Shown here one piece after another: positions 1 to 10,573 of a stretch of DNA of 64,000 nt. The notes below the pieces were generated by a model. That model was not told the origin of the DNA, searched no databases, and saw only the letters and a program-made list of their open reading frames with translations. A program made the position numbers and the translations under genes. Position 1 is the stretch's first letter, and each line of letters opens with the position of its first letter. This stretch comes from Gentiana macrophylla (Eukaryota; Streptophyta; Magnoliopsida; Gentianales; Gentianaceae), in assembly GCA_026214975.1 (NCBI GenBank), contig CM047806.1, forward strand, positions 2,641,822-2,705,821, written 5' to 3'.

Positions 1-1
1 T

Positions 2-451
2 GATTATGCTGGATGTGAGGACTCGTTTAAGTCTACTTCTGGATACATTTTCCTATTAGCAGGAGCTGCCGTATCTTGGAAAAGTGTGAAGCAACCTATT
101 GTTGCTTCATCCACTATGGAGGCTGAGTTCATCTCTTGTTATGGAGCGACTACACAGGCTTTATGGTTGAAGAATTTTCTTCGTGGTCTTAAAGTGGTCG
201 ATTCTGTTGAAAGACCATTAAAGATTTATTGTGACAGTCAAGCTGCAGTGTATTTTGCTAAAAACAATAAAAGTGGAAGTCGAGCTAAGCATATCGACAT
301 AAAGTATTTGGTAGTTAGAGATCATATTCAGAGAGGAGATATCACCCTTGAGCATGCTAGCACTTTTGAGATGATTGCTGATCCTATGACAAAAGGATTG
401 ACTCCTACCGTGTTTAAGGATCATGTAGTCAATATGGGGCTCATTGGTTGA
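2..451 (+). CDS. Ty1/Copia polyprotein, RNase H C-terminal part (partial)
   Basis: This is the end of a Copia pol gene that enters from the left edge of the window in frame 2, so its start lies outside. It carries the Copia RNase H signatures: a DYAGC-type start, an SSTMEAEF motif, a YCDSQAA motif, and the terminal RAKHIDIKY and ADPMTKGL motifs. In the family this domain degrades RNA in RNA/DNA hybrids during reverse transcription in cytoplasmic particles. No stop or frameshift interrupts the visible part, so the element may be fairly young. About 370 bp of 3' untranslated sequence and an LTR follow on the same strand. Confidence 0.93.
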   Translation, partial: DYAGCEDSFKSTSGYIFLLAGAAVSWKSVKQPIVASSTMEAEFISCYGATTQALWLKNFLRGLKVVDSVERPLKIYCDSQAAVYFAKNNKSGSRAKHIDIKYLVVRDHIQRGDITLEHASTFEMIADPMTKGLTPTVFKDHVVNMGLIG

Positions 452-1228
452 TGTGTTTTTCTGGTTTTTGTTGTTGCTACCTTTTCGTTATGATAAGACC
501 GTTTTCTCTTGTTACATGACTATACGCGTATTTTGGTTTCATGTATTTATGGAGTGTTTCTTTTGAACACATTTTGAGTGGACCTGAATGACATTTTTGT
601 TAAAGATCAATCATTATGTTGCTTGGCTAGTTTGTATTGTACATCGTAATTATGGAAGGAAATGTTCAAATTATTAGGGCATGACCGCCATAGTTCTTGT
701 ACTAGTATTGATTAGTTGAAGCATATTTAATAAACCATAGAGTGACACTTTGGGCATGCAAATATTGTAGTCACTCGCTAATGTTAGGCTTAACATAACT
801 ATTCGGGCCAAGTGGGAGAATGTAAGAATTATTTATTTTGTAAATAATTATTTATGTGGCCTCTAGTTATTGTGATATTATTTTTGTTATTATAATATTA
901 TTGTTGGCAAATAATTGGTTTATTAATTATTATATCGATAATAGAAAAATCCTATGATACGGCTAGGCTTTTTTCTACAGAGTATTCTATAAGTGGTGGG
1001 TCCTTTGTCTCTCACCTATATAAAGAGAAATTCTGTCTCATCAAAAGGTATTCATTCAAGAATAGGCGAGACTAGAAGATCCACATAGCAAATCTTTTCC
1101 TTTCTCTTGTACGCTATTTTGGCTAGGGTTGGGAGACGGCGGTTGTCGGCTAAACAGAGGGGAATCAACACACCAATCGGATACCATGGCTGGAGGTACG
1201 ATCCTTATTGTAGATCTAAATTAACACA
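452..1228 (+). mobile_element. Copia 3' untranslated region and 3' LTR
   Basis: Positions 452-820 hold no ORF and end in a purine-rich stretch (AAGTGGGAGAA) that looks like the polypurine tract. The LTR begins with TG at 821 (TGTAAGAATTATT). A TATA box (TATATAAAG) lies at 1017-1025, where an LTR promoter would be. The right border near 1228 (ending ACACA) is a guess, because the other LTR is outside the window and no target duplication can be compared. The LTR sits where the last exon of the neighbouring GDSL-A pseudogene would be expected. Confidence 0.7.
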
Positions 1229-1306
1229 ATATATGTAGCACAGCATATTATGATCATGCATGCATGACATTACATCTGGCCATCTGGGTATATATATATA
1301 TATGAG

Positions 1307-1346
1307 GTTCGACTTTTCAGAGTTGGAATAATAAGAAAAGTCGAAC
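1307..1346. repeat. Perfect 12-bp inverted repeat (hairpin)
   Basis: GTTCGACTTTTC at 1307-1318 is matched by GAAAAGTCGAAC at 1335-1346, with a 16-bp loop. It lies between the Copia LTR and GDSL-A exon 4, in what should be intron 4. No function is evident. Confidence 0.8.
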
Positions 1347-1446
1347 GTCATGAGCTGATCCAGGTTTGGTTTTTCTAAAGTTGATGAACCTCATTGAAAT
1401 GCCCAAAAGTCTATACATCTACCTTAACAGAACCTAAAAAACTTAC

Positions 1447-2921
1447 TGTCAGGTGAGGGCGCCGGCCTTTGCAATTGCCGCGGTGAAGATGCTGGAAGTA
1501 TTTATGAAAATAAAATTTGCACCACGGAGTTCCTGGTTGAGCTCGACCACGAGTGCCTTGAGCTTTTGATTGAACATTCGAACGCCGTCATTAATTTTTT
1601 CATTACATTCAATTCCATTTTTTTTTCCATTGTACGCTAACTCACCGGGAACACAACCGAGCGGGATGAGTCCAAATAGGGCAACTTTTCTTGCATTAGT
1701 ATCGTACAACTCCTGGATTCATATTAATTATGTTATGTTACGTTAGACATTGAGGATATATATTATATATCACAATGATAGTGACATAACCTTATTCATA
1801 ATGCACGGGGCTCTGGTTGTAGTACGTAAAATTAATTATTTCTTATAAATAAATTGAGCAAGAAAATATGCATGTGTGGATTAGCAGTTTAATTAGTACG
1901 TACACGTATATTATATACCTTCATTTGTTCATAATATTGGCGATTCAAGATATTAGTATACTGATCTAGCTTGTATTTTTTGCTGGTTTTATAATATTTG
2001 GGTACAAACTACAAAGTAATTGTTGCCGTAGTCATTGCTTCCAATATTCACTGCATACAGACATTTCTTCAGGTACGTACTTATCTGCTTTAGCCTGATC
2101 ATTCCCCATTAATTTCCCCAGATTCGTTCGTGTTTCGACAATTGCTTCTTCATGTATACTTGTTTTCCCTGAAAATTAAACCATTTTAAAATCATTTATC
2201 ATTGTGAAAAAATTGGGAAAATTATCTGGAAACAGCTCGTGTTAATTAGTGTCGGAACAAAATCACAACAAATAAACATGACAAAGTACGTATCATGGAG
2301 CAGAGCAAAGGCTCGTGTTTCTTGCTACGTACGTTTTGTTACACTTTGTTATATTTTACGACATCCGGCTATATATAATTAGAGTAATTATACAGACACA
2401 ACATGTGTGGCATAACGAGTGACACAACGGTGATCTGCACCGTTGATCATGATATATGTAATCTAACATGGGACTTATAGAGACACAACGAACTTACACA
2501 ACAGATTGACACAACAATCATCTCTATACGCCCTTTATTGGTGTGGGACTTATATTGATTGATTTGCGCCCCACAACAACGGCGTGGATGATTGTTGTGT
2601 CAAATCCGTGTAATGTAAGTTCGTTAATGCTCTCTCATTACTCATCTAACAAAATCCACTGTCTGGATCACCGCCATGACACTCGTTATGCGTTATGTGC
2701 GGCCGTTTGTGCGTGTCATTACTCAATTAATTAACATTTTGTTATACAATTCTGTTGTCTTGTGGCACTACCATTTGTTTACATCGGAAATTTATATACC
2801 TCGGCTCTACCAGTTCTCTCACGTATTCCTGCGAATCCCGATCCATAATTCACTCCCAGCTTGATGTTTTTACTGCTTGCCGCATGTGGAGGAATGAGTT
2901 CCTGGAATCCTAGGTGTTCGC
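1447..2921 (-). pseudogene. GDSL-A: GDSL esterase/lipase pseudogene, exons 2-4 only
   Basis: Three minus-strand exons match plant GDSL-type serine esterases/lipases, secreted hydrolases. Exon 2 (2921-2800) holds block II (GVNYGSGFAGI), exon 3 (2168-1919) holds block III (IGSNDY), and exon 4 (1712-1447) holds ARKVALFGLIPLGC and FNQKLKALV. Boundaries have AG/GT and agree in phase with GDSL-B. Exon 3 is broken three times compared with GDSL-B: about 10 bp are missing near 2140, GTAC is repeated near 2074, and TTTGTAG is repeated near 2012. Exon 4 has a stop just before its donor. Exon 1, with the nucleophilic serine, is absent up to 5 kb, and exon 5 is missing where the Copia LTR ends. It cannot encode a working enzyme. 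Confidence 0.85.
2382..2724. mobile_element. Foldback MITE inside GDSL-A intron 2
   Basis: The left part (GAGTAATTATACAG, then CATAACGAGTG and GGTGATC) is matched in reverse on the right (GATCACCG, CACTCGTTATG, GTCATTACTC), giving long imperfect inverted arms. Inner segments pair too (AACGAACTTACA with TGTAAGTTCGTT). AATTA flanks both ends, as a 5-bp target duplication would. It accounts for most of the extra length of this intron compared with intron 2 of GDSL-B (168 bp). Confidence 0.7.
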
Positions 2922-2949
2922 CTTCAGTGAAATTACCCGAAATATAATA

Positions 2950-3193
2950 CTCCCTCCGTCCCGTATTATAAGTCCTTTTGGACTTTTCACACAGATTAAG
3001 AAAGATCATAAATGAGTTACTTTTTAAAATTTCAAGGTAAAATATTGTATTGTTGCTTTTGAGGAGTGAGCATAATATTGCATTCTTAGTGTGAACTCAA
3101 AACAATCATTAATCTTGTATTGAAATGTGGTAAAAACTTATATTTTATTAACACTAAAAGTTTAAAAAAGATTATATTACGGGATGGAGGGAG
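2950..3193. mobile_element. Stowaway-like MITE (CTCCCTCC family), copy 1
   Basis: It begins CTCCCTCCGTCCCG and ends CGGGATGGAGGGAG, flanked by TA on both sides (2948-2949 and 3194-3195), the Stowaway/Tc1-Mariner target. It lies just upstream of GDSL-A exon 2, in what was intron 1. The same family recurs at 61903-62136 in the opposite orientation and as a truncated piece at about 62588. Confidence 0.85.
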
Positions 3194-3532
3194 TAATATA
3201 TAGTTAGATATTTTAATAAGTTATTAATACAATGTTAAAAAAAAAGTGAGTTAACACAATTTGTAATCCTTCTGCAGTTTGAGTGACAACCTGATATTAA
3301 CTCATTCAATATTAATTATGGCAATTTTATTACCATTGACTTATTAACAAGTGCATGGGACCTTGTGTTGGTACTGGGTCATAGTCTTCTTGTAATCGAT
3401 TGTTGTCCCACTATCATTAGTGGTTTGTAATTGTCTTGTTTACTTAAGATATAAATTGTAATTATCACTAACAAAATTAAGATATATTGTTAAAGAAGTT
3501 GCGTCCAATGCCAACTAATTCCGTAAAAAATG

Positions 3533-3749
3533 CTGCCTTCGGCTCTAAATATAAGCAATTTTAGCGTTTTATTTTTATTCATTATTATATATATAAGTCA
3601 TTCTCACAACACTAAAAAAATCATCTACTGATTTTTCTTATCATAATATTCTAATAGTGTATTAGGTATTTTAATCATATATTTAGGACATTTAACAACT
3701 TTCTTAAACGTGAAAACAAACTATATTAATTTAGGGACAGAAAGAATAG
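3533..3749. mobile_element. Degenerate MITE-like repeat
   Basis: The left end (CTTCGGCTCTAAATATAAG) and the right end read backwards (CTTTCTGTCCCTAAATTAAT) look like eroded inverted termini of the 'CTCCCTCCGTCTCTAAATATAAG' kind of MITE. The arms are poor, so this is tentative. Confidence 0.4.
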
Positions 3750-5030
3750 TTAATTATCAATAATGAGAGATTTCCCAATGGGAGCATATAATGTGACCTA
3801 TGTTGTACATATACGGACATGGATACGCCGTACGACACGACGATACGACTAATTCCAAAATTTAAATACACGATACGCCGTCGGCACGTTATATATATAT
3901 ATATGATGGTAATAAGATTCAATTTGTCAAAAAAAAATCATAAAATCTAAAAAACTAGAAAAATAAGATAGGTAATACGTAAACTCTATGAATATCTAAA
4001 TTAGATGCCCGATCTTTATACGGGGCTAAAAGAAATTGTGATTGAGCTTCAAAATACTACAAATTGTAAAAATGATTGTTTATCAATAAGAAACATATAA
4101 ACTTAACAGGGGTACTATTTATTAAATTATTATAGAAATAGGAATCGTGTATTTTAACGTTTTCATCGAAGAAAACTTAAATAAAGAAGAAAAATTAAAA
4201 AAATTAGGTTCGAGAGTGTTAGGTCTTAGTATCGAATATTAAAATTTTAAATAATATTATTTTAATCACCGACACGTGTATCCGACACGCGTGTCGTCGA
4301 AAATTTGTTGAGGCAGATCCAGATTGAAGTGTGGGTGTATCTTAGAATGCGACACATATCAAATTTACAACTTGCTTTGGCTTTCCTTAGGAAATAATTC
4401 TCTGTCAATATTGAGAAAATACATTGTATCTTATCATTTTCTAGTTTAAGTTTACAACAATGAAATTCATCAAAAAGCTAAAGATAAATACATAAGTTGA
4501 CAAAAATTGATTCCTCAAGGGCCCGACATGATCAAGAAATCTGGGTAGTTTTTTCTTGATTTAATTTGAACACTCTGTAACGATAAACAAACATTAGAAA
4601 AAATTATAGTTTTTTTTTTTGTTTTTTGTTTTTTGTTTTTTTTCCTCTGTAAAACCTCTCCGATGATCAAATCAAATTCACAGAGATGAGAAGGATGAAA
4701 GCTTAAAGGCCGGGTCAAGCAGTAGATTACTTTACTTCTTCTAGTGATGATGAATTAGTCTTTCTCACAATTACAAAATTATAGAATAGGAAGACGTGTT
4801 TTCAGAACGAGCCAAATACGTGTCAAGAAGGACGAAGTTGGATATATCACAGCTACAAAATTACTAGCAAAAATATTATTTGGTTTTTACTCTTTTAACA
4901 TATGGGAAATTATGTGCACGAAGATAAAATTTAAAAAAAACAAATAAAGAAATAAATATAAATAAAAGGACACCGGCAAAAGGCAAAAGGCATAGGTGTT
5001 TGATAATTTTTTGTTCCCCCGGCGATTAAC
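3750..5030. other. Gene-free AT-rich stretch with GATACG/ACACG dispersed repeat
   Basis: No convincing coding sequence. At 3807-3880 there are repeated GATACG/CGACACG words, and at about 4265-4305 a cluster of GACACGTGT and GACACGCGTGTCGTC words, possibly the two ends of one old repeat of about 500 bp. Similar GATACG-rich sequence occurs at about 30890-31000. The rest is AT-rich with poly-T near 4610. It would correspond to old intron 1 or upstream sequence of GDSL-A. Confidence 0.4.
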
Positions 5031-5093
5031 TTCATAAACAGTATCCTATTGTAGAAAAGGATGACGATGTCAAAAATTAAACTTGCTTACGTG

Positions 5094-5760
5094 TCAACTC
5101 TTCAGTAACCCAATATTAAGTATAGAGAGAGAAAGGTTGCATAAAGGGCCAGAGCTCCCAAAGAAATTCGAACATGAGTAGTTCGGGTACTCTACCCAGC
5201 CTTCTAGGTCGGCCCACGTTTGGGGCCGACCTCCAAGCGATATAAGCGCACACACCGCCCCCGGCCTCTCGCGGTCGGCCAATACTTGTGTTCAAACTTA
5301 CCTATATCCGACCTATAAGGTCGGCCTAGGTTCCCTTGGGCCAAACCCCTTGCACACTCTCTAGATCAGATAATTATCGAAGAAATCATGAGCCGCAAAG
5401 GCTCCAATCTTTATCATTTAATACAAATATTAGAACATCACAATTTTCTCCTAATATCAAGGAGATCGACTAATCATAATCATTTTCCTTAGGGAACACG
5501 TCAATCAGTGTCCACCATGGACACGCCACACGCTATCTCTAGGGCACAAACCCCTCTATATATACAATCCCTAAGGAACTACAGAGACTTGATTCAAATC
5601 CCCGCATTGGATACGTAGGCAGTTTGATCACTATCAAGTGCAGTCTAAAACATTACACAACCACCCCCCTCTTTGTATTTTCGTTGTTCTTGAGGATTTG
5701 AATAGATTATCACTAGAGAAAGAACCCCAGATTTCATATACACAATTTTTGGGATCGTCA
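5094..5760 (+). mobile_element. Probable 5' LTR/leader of a deleted Gypsy (Tat-like) element
   Basis: A GC-rich block with repeated GGTCGGCC/GGCCGACC words (5205-5335) is followed by a TATA-like CTATATATAC near 5556 and a run of leader-like sequence up to the protease-coding region of the same element. The exact LTR borders are not resolved: no second LTR copy is present. The words GGCCGACCTCCG recur inside the coding part near 6200 and 6280. Confidence 0.45.
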
Positions 5761-5814
5761 ATTTGCACTAGAATGAGGGCCTCTTCGTTGATAACCTGTT
5801 CACGGAATTGTGTA

Positions 5815-8130
5815 AAGATGAGGCACCAGACAAAAAGCGTGAGCACCATCTCCGGAGAATATGGAAACCGGATTCCAGAAGAAGAAGATGATCAATGCCC
5901 CGATGTCACAACATCTTACAAAAGGCGAAGATTTCTTGAAGAAGTGGCTTACAGCACTGGAGATCATGTTCCCCTGGTGATTAACAATGGCGGCCTCACG
6001 ATCGAGGCCATGGTAAGTCAAAATCTGGTAAAGCGTATCTGCATTGACACAAGAAGTGCGGTTAGTATCTTGTATCATTCTACTTTACAATCAATGTACT
6101 TAGAGAGTTCTGAGTTAACACCGGCAACTGCTCCCCTAATCGTCTTTACCGGGTCACCAGTTTACCCGGAGGGCACCCTTGTCCTCCCCACCACCTTCGG
6201 CCGACCTCCGTTAGGCTGAACTCTTTTATTTGAGTACGTGGTGGTTAAATCACCGTCCCCCTATGACATGGTTATAGGCCGACCTCCGATGATCAGCTTA
6301 CAAGCTGTCGTCTCACCCGCGCATAACAGCTTAAGGCTTTGTGCCGCCGGAGGCCTCGTGGAGATCGTAGGCAACATGGATCAAGCGAGAAGCTGCTACA
6401 CGTCTGACACGAATGAAAGCATCAAGTCCGGACCGGTCCCCGTTGAGGAGTTGCTACCCGAGAGTGAGGAAACCTGGTCCTCGAATGACAAAGCAGAGGA
6501 AATCTGTCTGTGGGAAGATCGGGATGACTGGGCCGTGAAAGTAGGATTATGGATCCCCGACTATACATACAGCGGCGCGTTAATAGCCTTGTTGAAGGAA
6601 TGGATGTGTTCGCTTGGACCACTGAGGATATGCCTGGGTTGTCCCTGGCCTTAGCCATGCACAAGTTGAACGTCGACCCGAACCGGAAACCCATTCGCCA
6701 AAAGAAGAGGTACTTCACCCAAGAACGAATGGATGCCATTAAGAAGGAAGTAACAAAACTGCTCCAAGCCAACATCATCCGAGAAGAGAGCTACCCGGAT
6801 TGGTTAGCGAACCCCGTCTTGGTAAAGAAGCCGGACGGTAGTTGGAGGATGTGCGTAGACTTTACCGACCTCAACCAAGCTTGCCTCAAGAACTGTTATC
6901 CCTTACCTAAAATAGACCGAATGGTGGATTCAACTATAGGCTTTGGAGAGTTTCTTGGACGCCTACAAGGGTTATCATCAGATTTCCATCGACCCCCAGG
7001 ATGCCGAAAAAACTCGTTCATCACTGAGTTCGGCACGTACCTTCTGTTACAAAACTATGCCATTCGGCCTCAAAAATGCTGGTGCAACCTACCAAAGGGC
7101 AGTTAATACAATCTTTAAAGACCAAATAGGAAGATGCATGGAAATATATGTAGATTTACCTCTTAATCAAGAGTAAATCCTAGAACAATACTTAGTTGAC
7201 GTGAGGAAGTCTTCAAGTACTTAGGATCTCACAGATAAAACTTAATCCCAAGAAGTGCACGTTCGAGTCCGGACCGGAAAATTCTTGGGATGTATGATAT
7301 TTTAGGAAGGCATCGAGCTAACCCGGATAAACTATGTCGACACCAAGGAACATCAAGGAAATTAACGGGTAGAATGGCGCTCTGGGCATTTTTTTTTTAT
7401 CCAAATCGCCCAACGAGCCATCCTTTCTTCAAGATTCTAAAGCAAACCAACCCGCTCGGATGGGACGAAGAATGCCGGCGAGCTTTTGAAGATCTCGAAA
7501 CCTACTACTAGCCGAGCTACCCACACTAACTTCACCACGAGAGGAGACACTCTGCCGCTTATTTAGCGGTGTGTGATGAGGCTATAAGTACATCCTTGTC
7601 AAGAACAGGGCAATATGCGTAAGCCAATCTTCTACGCCGGTAAAGCACTTCACGGTCCAAGTTGGCATCTAATTTCGCCTCTAACAAAAAAAGTATTAGT
7701 AGAATTGTTACAGAGAAAGAAGTTATGAGGCCCATGAGGTCCAACCCATCACACCGAAAGATACTTGGATGGATCCTATAGTGTCCTACCTCCGCAACGG
7801 AATCTGCCTCAAGACAAAACCTTGGCAAGAAAGTTGAAATTCAGAGTGGCTCGGTACTCTCTCTTTGACAACGTATTATATAGGAAGTCTTTCGTGGCAC
7901 CTTGGCTCAGATGCGCAACAGAGGATGAAAGGAACTATCTGCTCTTGGAAATCCATTTAGGAATATGCGGAAATCATCCCGGAGCTCGGACATTAGCACG
8001 AAAGTACCGTTTATTCAAATATTATCGGCCGACCAGCGGCAAGATGCGAGAGGATCTTGTCCGCAGATGTAAACCATGTCAGGTACATGATAATATATCG
8101 CATCGAGTTTCTCAGCAGATGATTCCCATG
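5815..8130 (+). pseudogene. Ty3/Gypsy (Tat-like) pol remnant: protease, RT, RNase H, integrase zinc domain
   Basis: Pieces of one polyprotein follow in the right order but in shifting frames. Protease: TISGEYG and a DTRSAVSILYHS active-site region (normally DTGS). A linker has VIGRPP. Reverse transcriptase: KKPDGSWRMCVDFTDLNQAC, then after a frameshift DAYKGYHQI and MPFGLKNAGATYQR, with the catalytic YVDD broken after YVD at about 7155. RNase H follows with many stops (7290-7700). The integrase zinc-binding region (HLGICGNHPGARTLA with C..C) ends at about 8130, where similarity stops. Gag is essentially absent, and the core integrase and the 3' LTR are gone. It is dead and cannot move by itself. 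Confidence 0.85.
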
Positions 8131-8525
8131 ATCACATCGAGCTTCAATGTAGTTTGTAAACTTGTATGTTTGAGTGACTATGTTTGGAGCTAGGTTAAGG
8201 TGATGGTGACGTAGATAATCAATATTTTATATATTCAACAATGGACCATCATGTCAGCGTCTATGAGCAATAAGACTTTTTAAATATCTAGTTTATTTCC
8301 TTTAAAAAGAATAGATCGACAAGTATTTCTTTAAATCCTACTGATTAATCTGGCTAACTGTGGCCTGATCACAGTAAAATTTATGAAAAACGTAAATAGT
8401 TTGAATGAGCCACCTTCTCCAAGAAATAGTCTTTCTCCTCACTTTATAATGTGGCCTTTGGAGTATATACAACTACAACGATACTCGCGGACATTTAGTA
8501 ATTAATTTTCTATCTTTAAAACACA
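8130..8525. other. Intergenic stretch upstream of knottin-A
   Basis: AT-rich, non-repetitive by eye, without coding potential. It separates the end of the Gypsy remnant from the promoter region of knottin-A. Confidence 0.4.
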
Positions 8526-8913
8526 TGGAGAATTTATATGTCACCGTGTTAAAACGACAAAAAAAAAGGACACCCGGTCTCTGGTTTTAATTGACGAGAA
8601 GCCTTCAATGTATGAGGTTGAAAATAATTTCTTTTTGGGTAAATGAAATTTATAAATGACAATTGAACTATTAAAGTCCTGTCATATATAGAAAAAACTG
8701 GACGCAGCTCACATGCAACGCCAAACTAATTAACTGACCCTTTCTTTTAACATAAATAATAAAATAATTTAATCATATATATATATATATATATTATCCA
8801 AAATGGACCGGATTAAAACATACCTATTAGGTTATTAATAATTCATTCCTATAAATCGAGGGTTGATTAGTTAGAAAAATAATAATTTCAAGAGGCTAAT
8901 TAAGGAGGAGAAG
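8526..8913 (+). promoter_or_regulatory. Knottin-A upstream region with TATA box
   Basis: A TATAAAT box sits at 8850-8856, about 60 bp before the ATG, a good distance for a plant promoter with a short leader. Sequence 8526-8740 is clearly related to 23715-23906 upstream of the broken paralogue (shared words such as TGTCACCGTGTTAAAA and AATAATTTCTTTTT). That marks it as part of the ancestral gene unit. A (TA)n run lies at about 8767-8793. Confidence 0.6.
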
Positions 8914-9604
8914 ATGAATAAGCTGCTTTTCTTCACTCTCTTCATGTTCATTGTTGCTATCATCATCATCGGCGGTTAGTATATATACCTCTCACACCTC
9001 TATATCTCTCTCTTCAAAGCATATATGAGCATGCATACATATATATGCAACACAATAAGATGTCTTACTTCGACAGCAATGTTGGTGTATTCATGCATTG
9101 ACATTGATACTAACATTCATTGTTGTGTCAGAATCATTACATTTTTTTATAGCGAATTTTAGAATGAGAAATATTATATTCCAATTACGAGTAACACAAT
9201 GTATTTTTATACCATGATATAAGATCCATTGGTTATTACAAAACCCAGATAAAAGTATTTTGTGTTATTCATTTATGGCATGTACGTGGTTATTAATTCA
9301 CAAATTTTGTTCAGTTGGAGCAGATACTAATGGAAGAGGTGTCAAAAGATTAAGAAGGCAGTTCAGGAAGGCATTAGATTTTCACGGGGTGGATCAATCG
9401 AGCATTATCCCAGAAGGCCCGATTATTATCGAGCCCGGAAATCCAAACGTAGTTCCAAAATGTAACGGAAGAGTCGTTGGATGTTACGAGGATGGGATGT
9501 GTGGGAGTACTTGTCATTGTAACACTGATATAACTCTGTGCATATCAAATCCTTTACCAGTACAAATATCATCTTTTGAAGATGAAGAAGATGAGGGTAG
9601 GTAA
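8914..9604 (+). CDS. Knottin-A: secreted cysteine-rich (knottin-type) peptide precursor, two exons
   Basis: CDS is join(8914-8974, 9315-9604), 116 codons, with a GT (8975) / AG (9314) intron of 340 bp in phase 1. Residues 1-20 are a strongly hydrophobic signal peptide (MNKLLFFTLFMFIVAIIIIG). Residues 24-69 form a basic, then proline-rich propeptide. A six-cysteine domain follows (Cys 70, 77, 83, 87, 89, 96) and then an acidic tail (EDEEDEGR). The spacing C-x6-C-x5-C-x3-C-x-C-x6-C fits the inhibitor cystine knot and is almost that of squash-type serine protease inhibitors. Arg73, in the first loop (CNGRVVGC), is where such inhibitors carry their specificity residue, shifted by one. No frame damage is seen. 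I do not recognise the exact family. Function as a protease inhibitor, defence peptide or signal is inference. Confidence 0.72.
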
Positions 9605-9685
9605 TAATTATTGCCAAGGGCATTTTAGCTATGTACATTACAGGCAGTGTCTTGCGCGTCCGATCGTCGGTGATCTGCTGATTGA

Positions 9686-9733
9686 TTGATCGGTGTTAGA
9701 TCTATATTATAATATAGATCTAACACCGATCAA
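9686..9733. repeat. 48-bp perfect palindrome downstream of knottin-A
   Basis: The sequence reads the same on both strands with no spacer. The centre is at 9709/9710 and the arms begin TTGATCGGTGTTAGATC. It starts 82 bp after the knottin-A stop codon, probably in the 3' UTR or just beyond, where RNA could form a 24-bp stem. Confidence 0.95.
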
Positions 9734-10059
9734 CTACATGCATCATCCGATAATGGCCATGATGTCACACGCTGTGACTATCATTCCGTATTGCCAATGC
9801 ACAATAGAAGTGACACGTGTTACTCTTCGCTTCCTTACGCTTAAGTTTCTTTATTCACAATAAACGTGGAAATTTTTCTGTGGTGTATCTGTATACACAG
9901 AAGAATATAACACAGGTTTTTAAGACAAAATGCATGTAGCCATGTACGTTTATCTTCATCTATCGTGTAATTTCTTTTTGCCGTGTGAATTCTTAATTTG
10001 TGCTCTCTTTATGACATCCGGATATGTATTCTTCAATTCGTTGTACTTTCAACGCATAT

Positions 10060-10084
10060 CAACTTTTTTTTTTTTTTTCATTCA

Positions 10085-10124
<40 letters not shown>
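10060..10124. repeat. Poly-T tract and (AT)n microsatellite
   Basis: A T tract at about 10061-10078 is followed by an uninterrupted AT dinucleotide run from 10087 to 10124. The T tract also occurs at the matching place of the knottin-B 3' flank (about 30707-30723). Confidence 0.95.
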
Positions 10125-10130
<6 letters not shown>

Positions 10131-10573
10131 TTTGCTTTGGTCATACTTGTATAGTTTATTGAATGATCACAGTTAATTGGCATCCTTTTGAACTCGTTAT
10201 ATAATTTAGTAAAATCGATTCCTTCAGATCTAACACTTATAAACTGTTGTCTTAATTAATATTACATTTAAGTTACCCGGACTCTAATTAATTAACTTCA
10301 GCATTGACCCCCCAAACAGACAGCAATGTATCTAATTTATATATAGCAATTGGATACAGCTTTTATCTAAAAAATCAATCATGCCGACCGTCGGTCAAGG
10401 TGACTTTATCTCTGTGCTTAAATCTAGCAGAGCTGAAATTTAAGGTCAGCTGATCGAGCCGAGTGTTCTAATATGGAAAGGTTAGCTGAAGTGGTGTTCA
10501 GATGAGTTCTGCTGTCGGCCGAGTAAATCTGTTGAGTCTGTTGAACACGTCTGAATCGGTGTTTGCATCTGAG
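10125..10573. other. Intergenic stretch without recognised features
   Basis: AT-rich to about 10380, then a moderately GC-rich stretch (GTCGGTCAAGG, GTCGGCCGAG) of unknown origin. No coding sequence or clear repeat structure seen. Confidence 0.35.

Noticed and set aside
4515..4718. 67-codon minus-strand frame
   Set aside because: Low-complexity Lys-rich translation of a poly-T region, no homologous domain.
5815..8130. Integrated plant pararetrovirus
   Set aside because: Domain order, the integrase zinc region and the VIGRPP linker fit an LTR Gypsy element. No movement-protein or coat-protein region of pararetroviruses was seen.
9930..10154. 74-codon frame downstream of knottin-A
   Set aside because: It runs through the T tract and the (AT)n microsatellite, and its counterpart in the knottin-B flank is not open.
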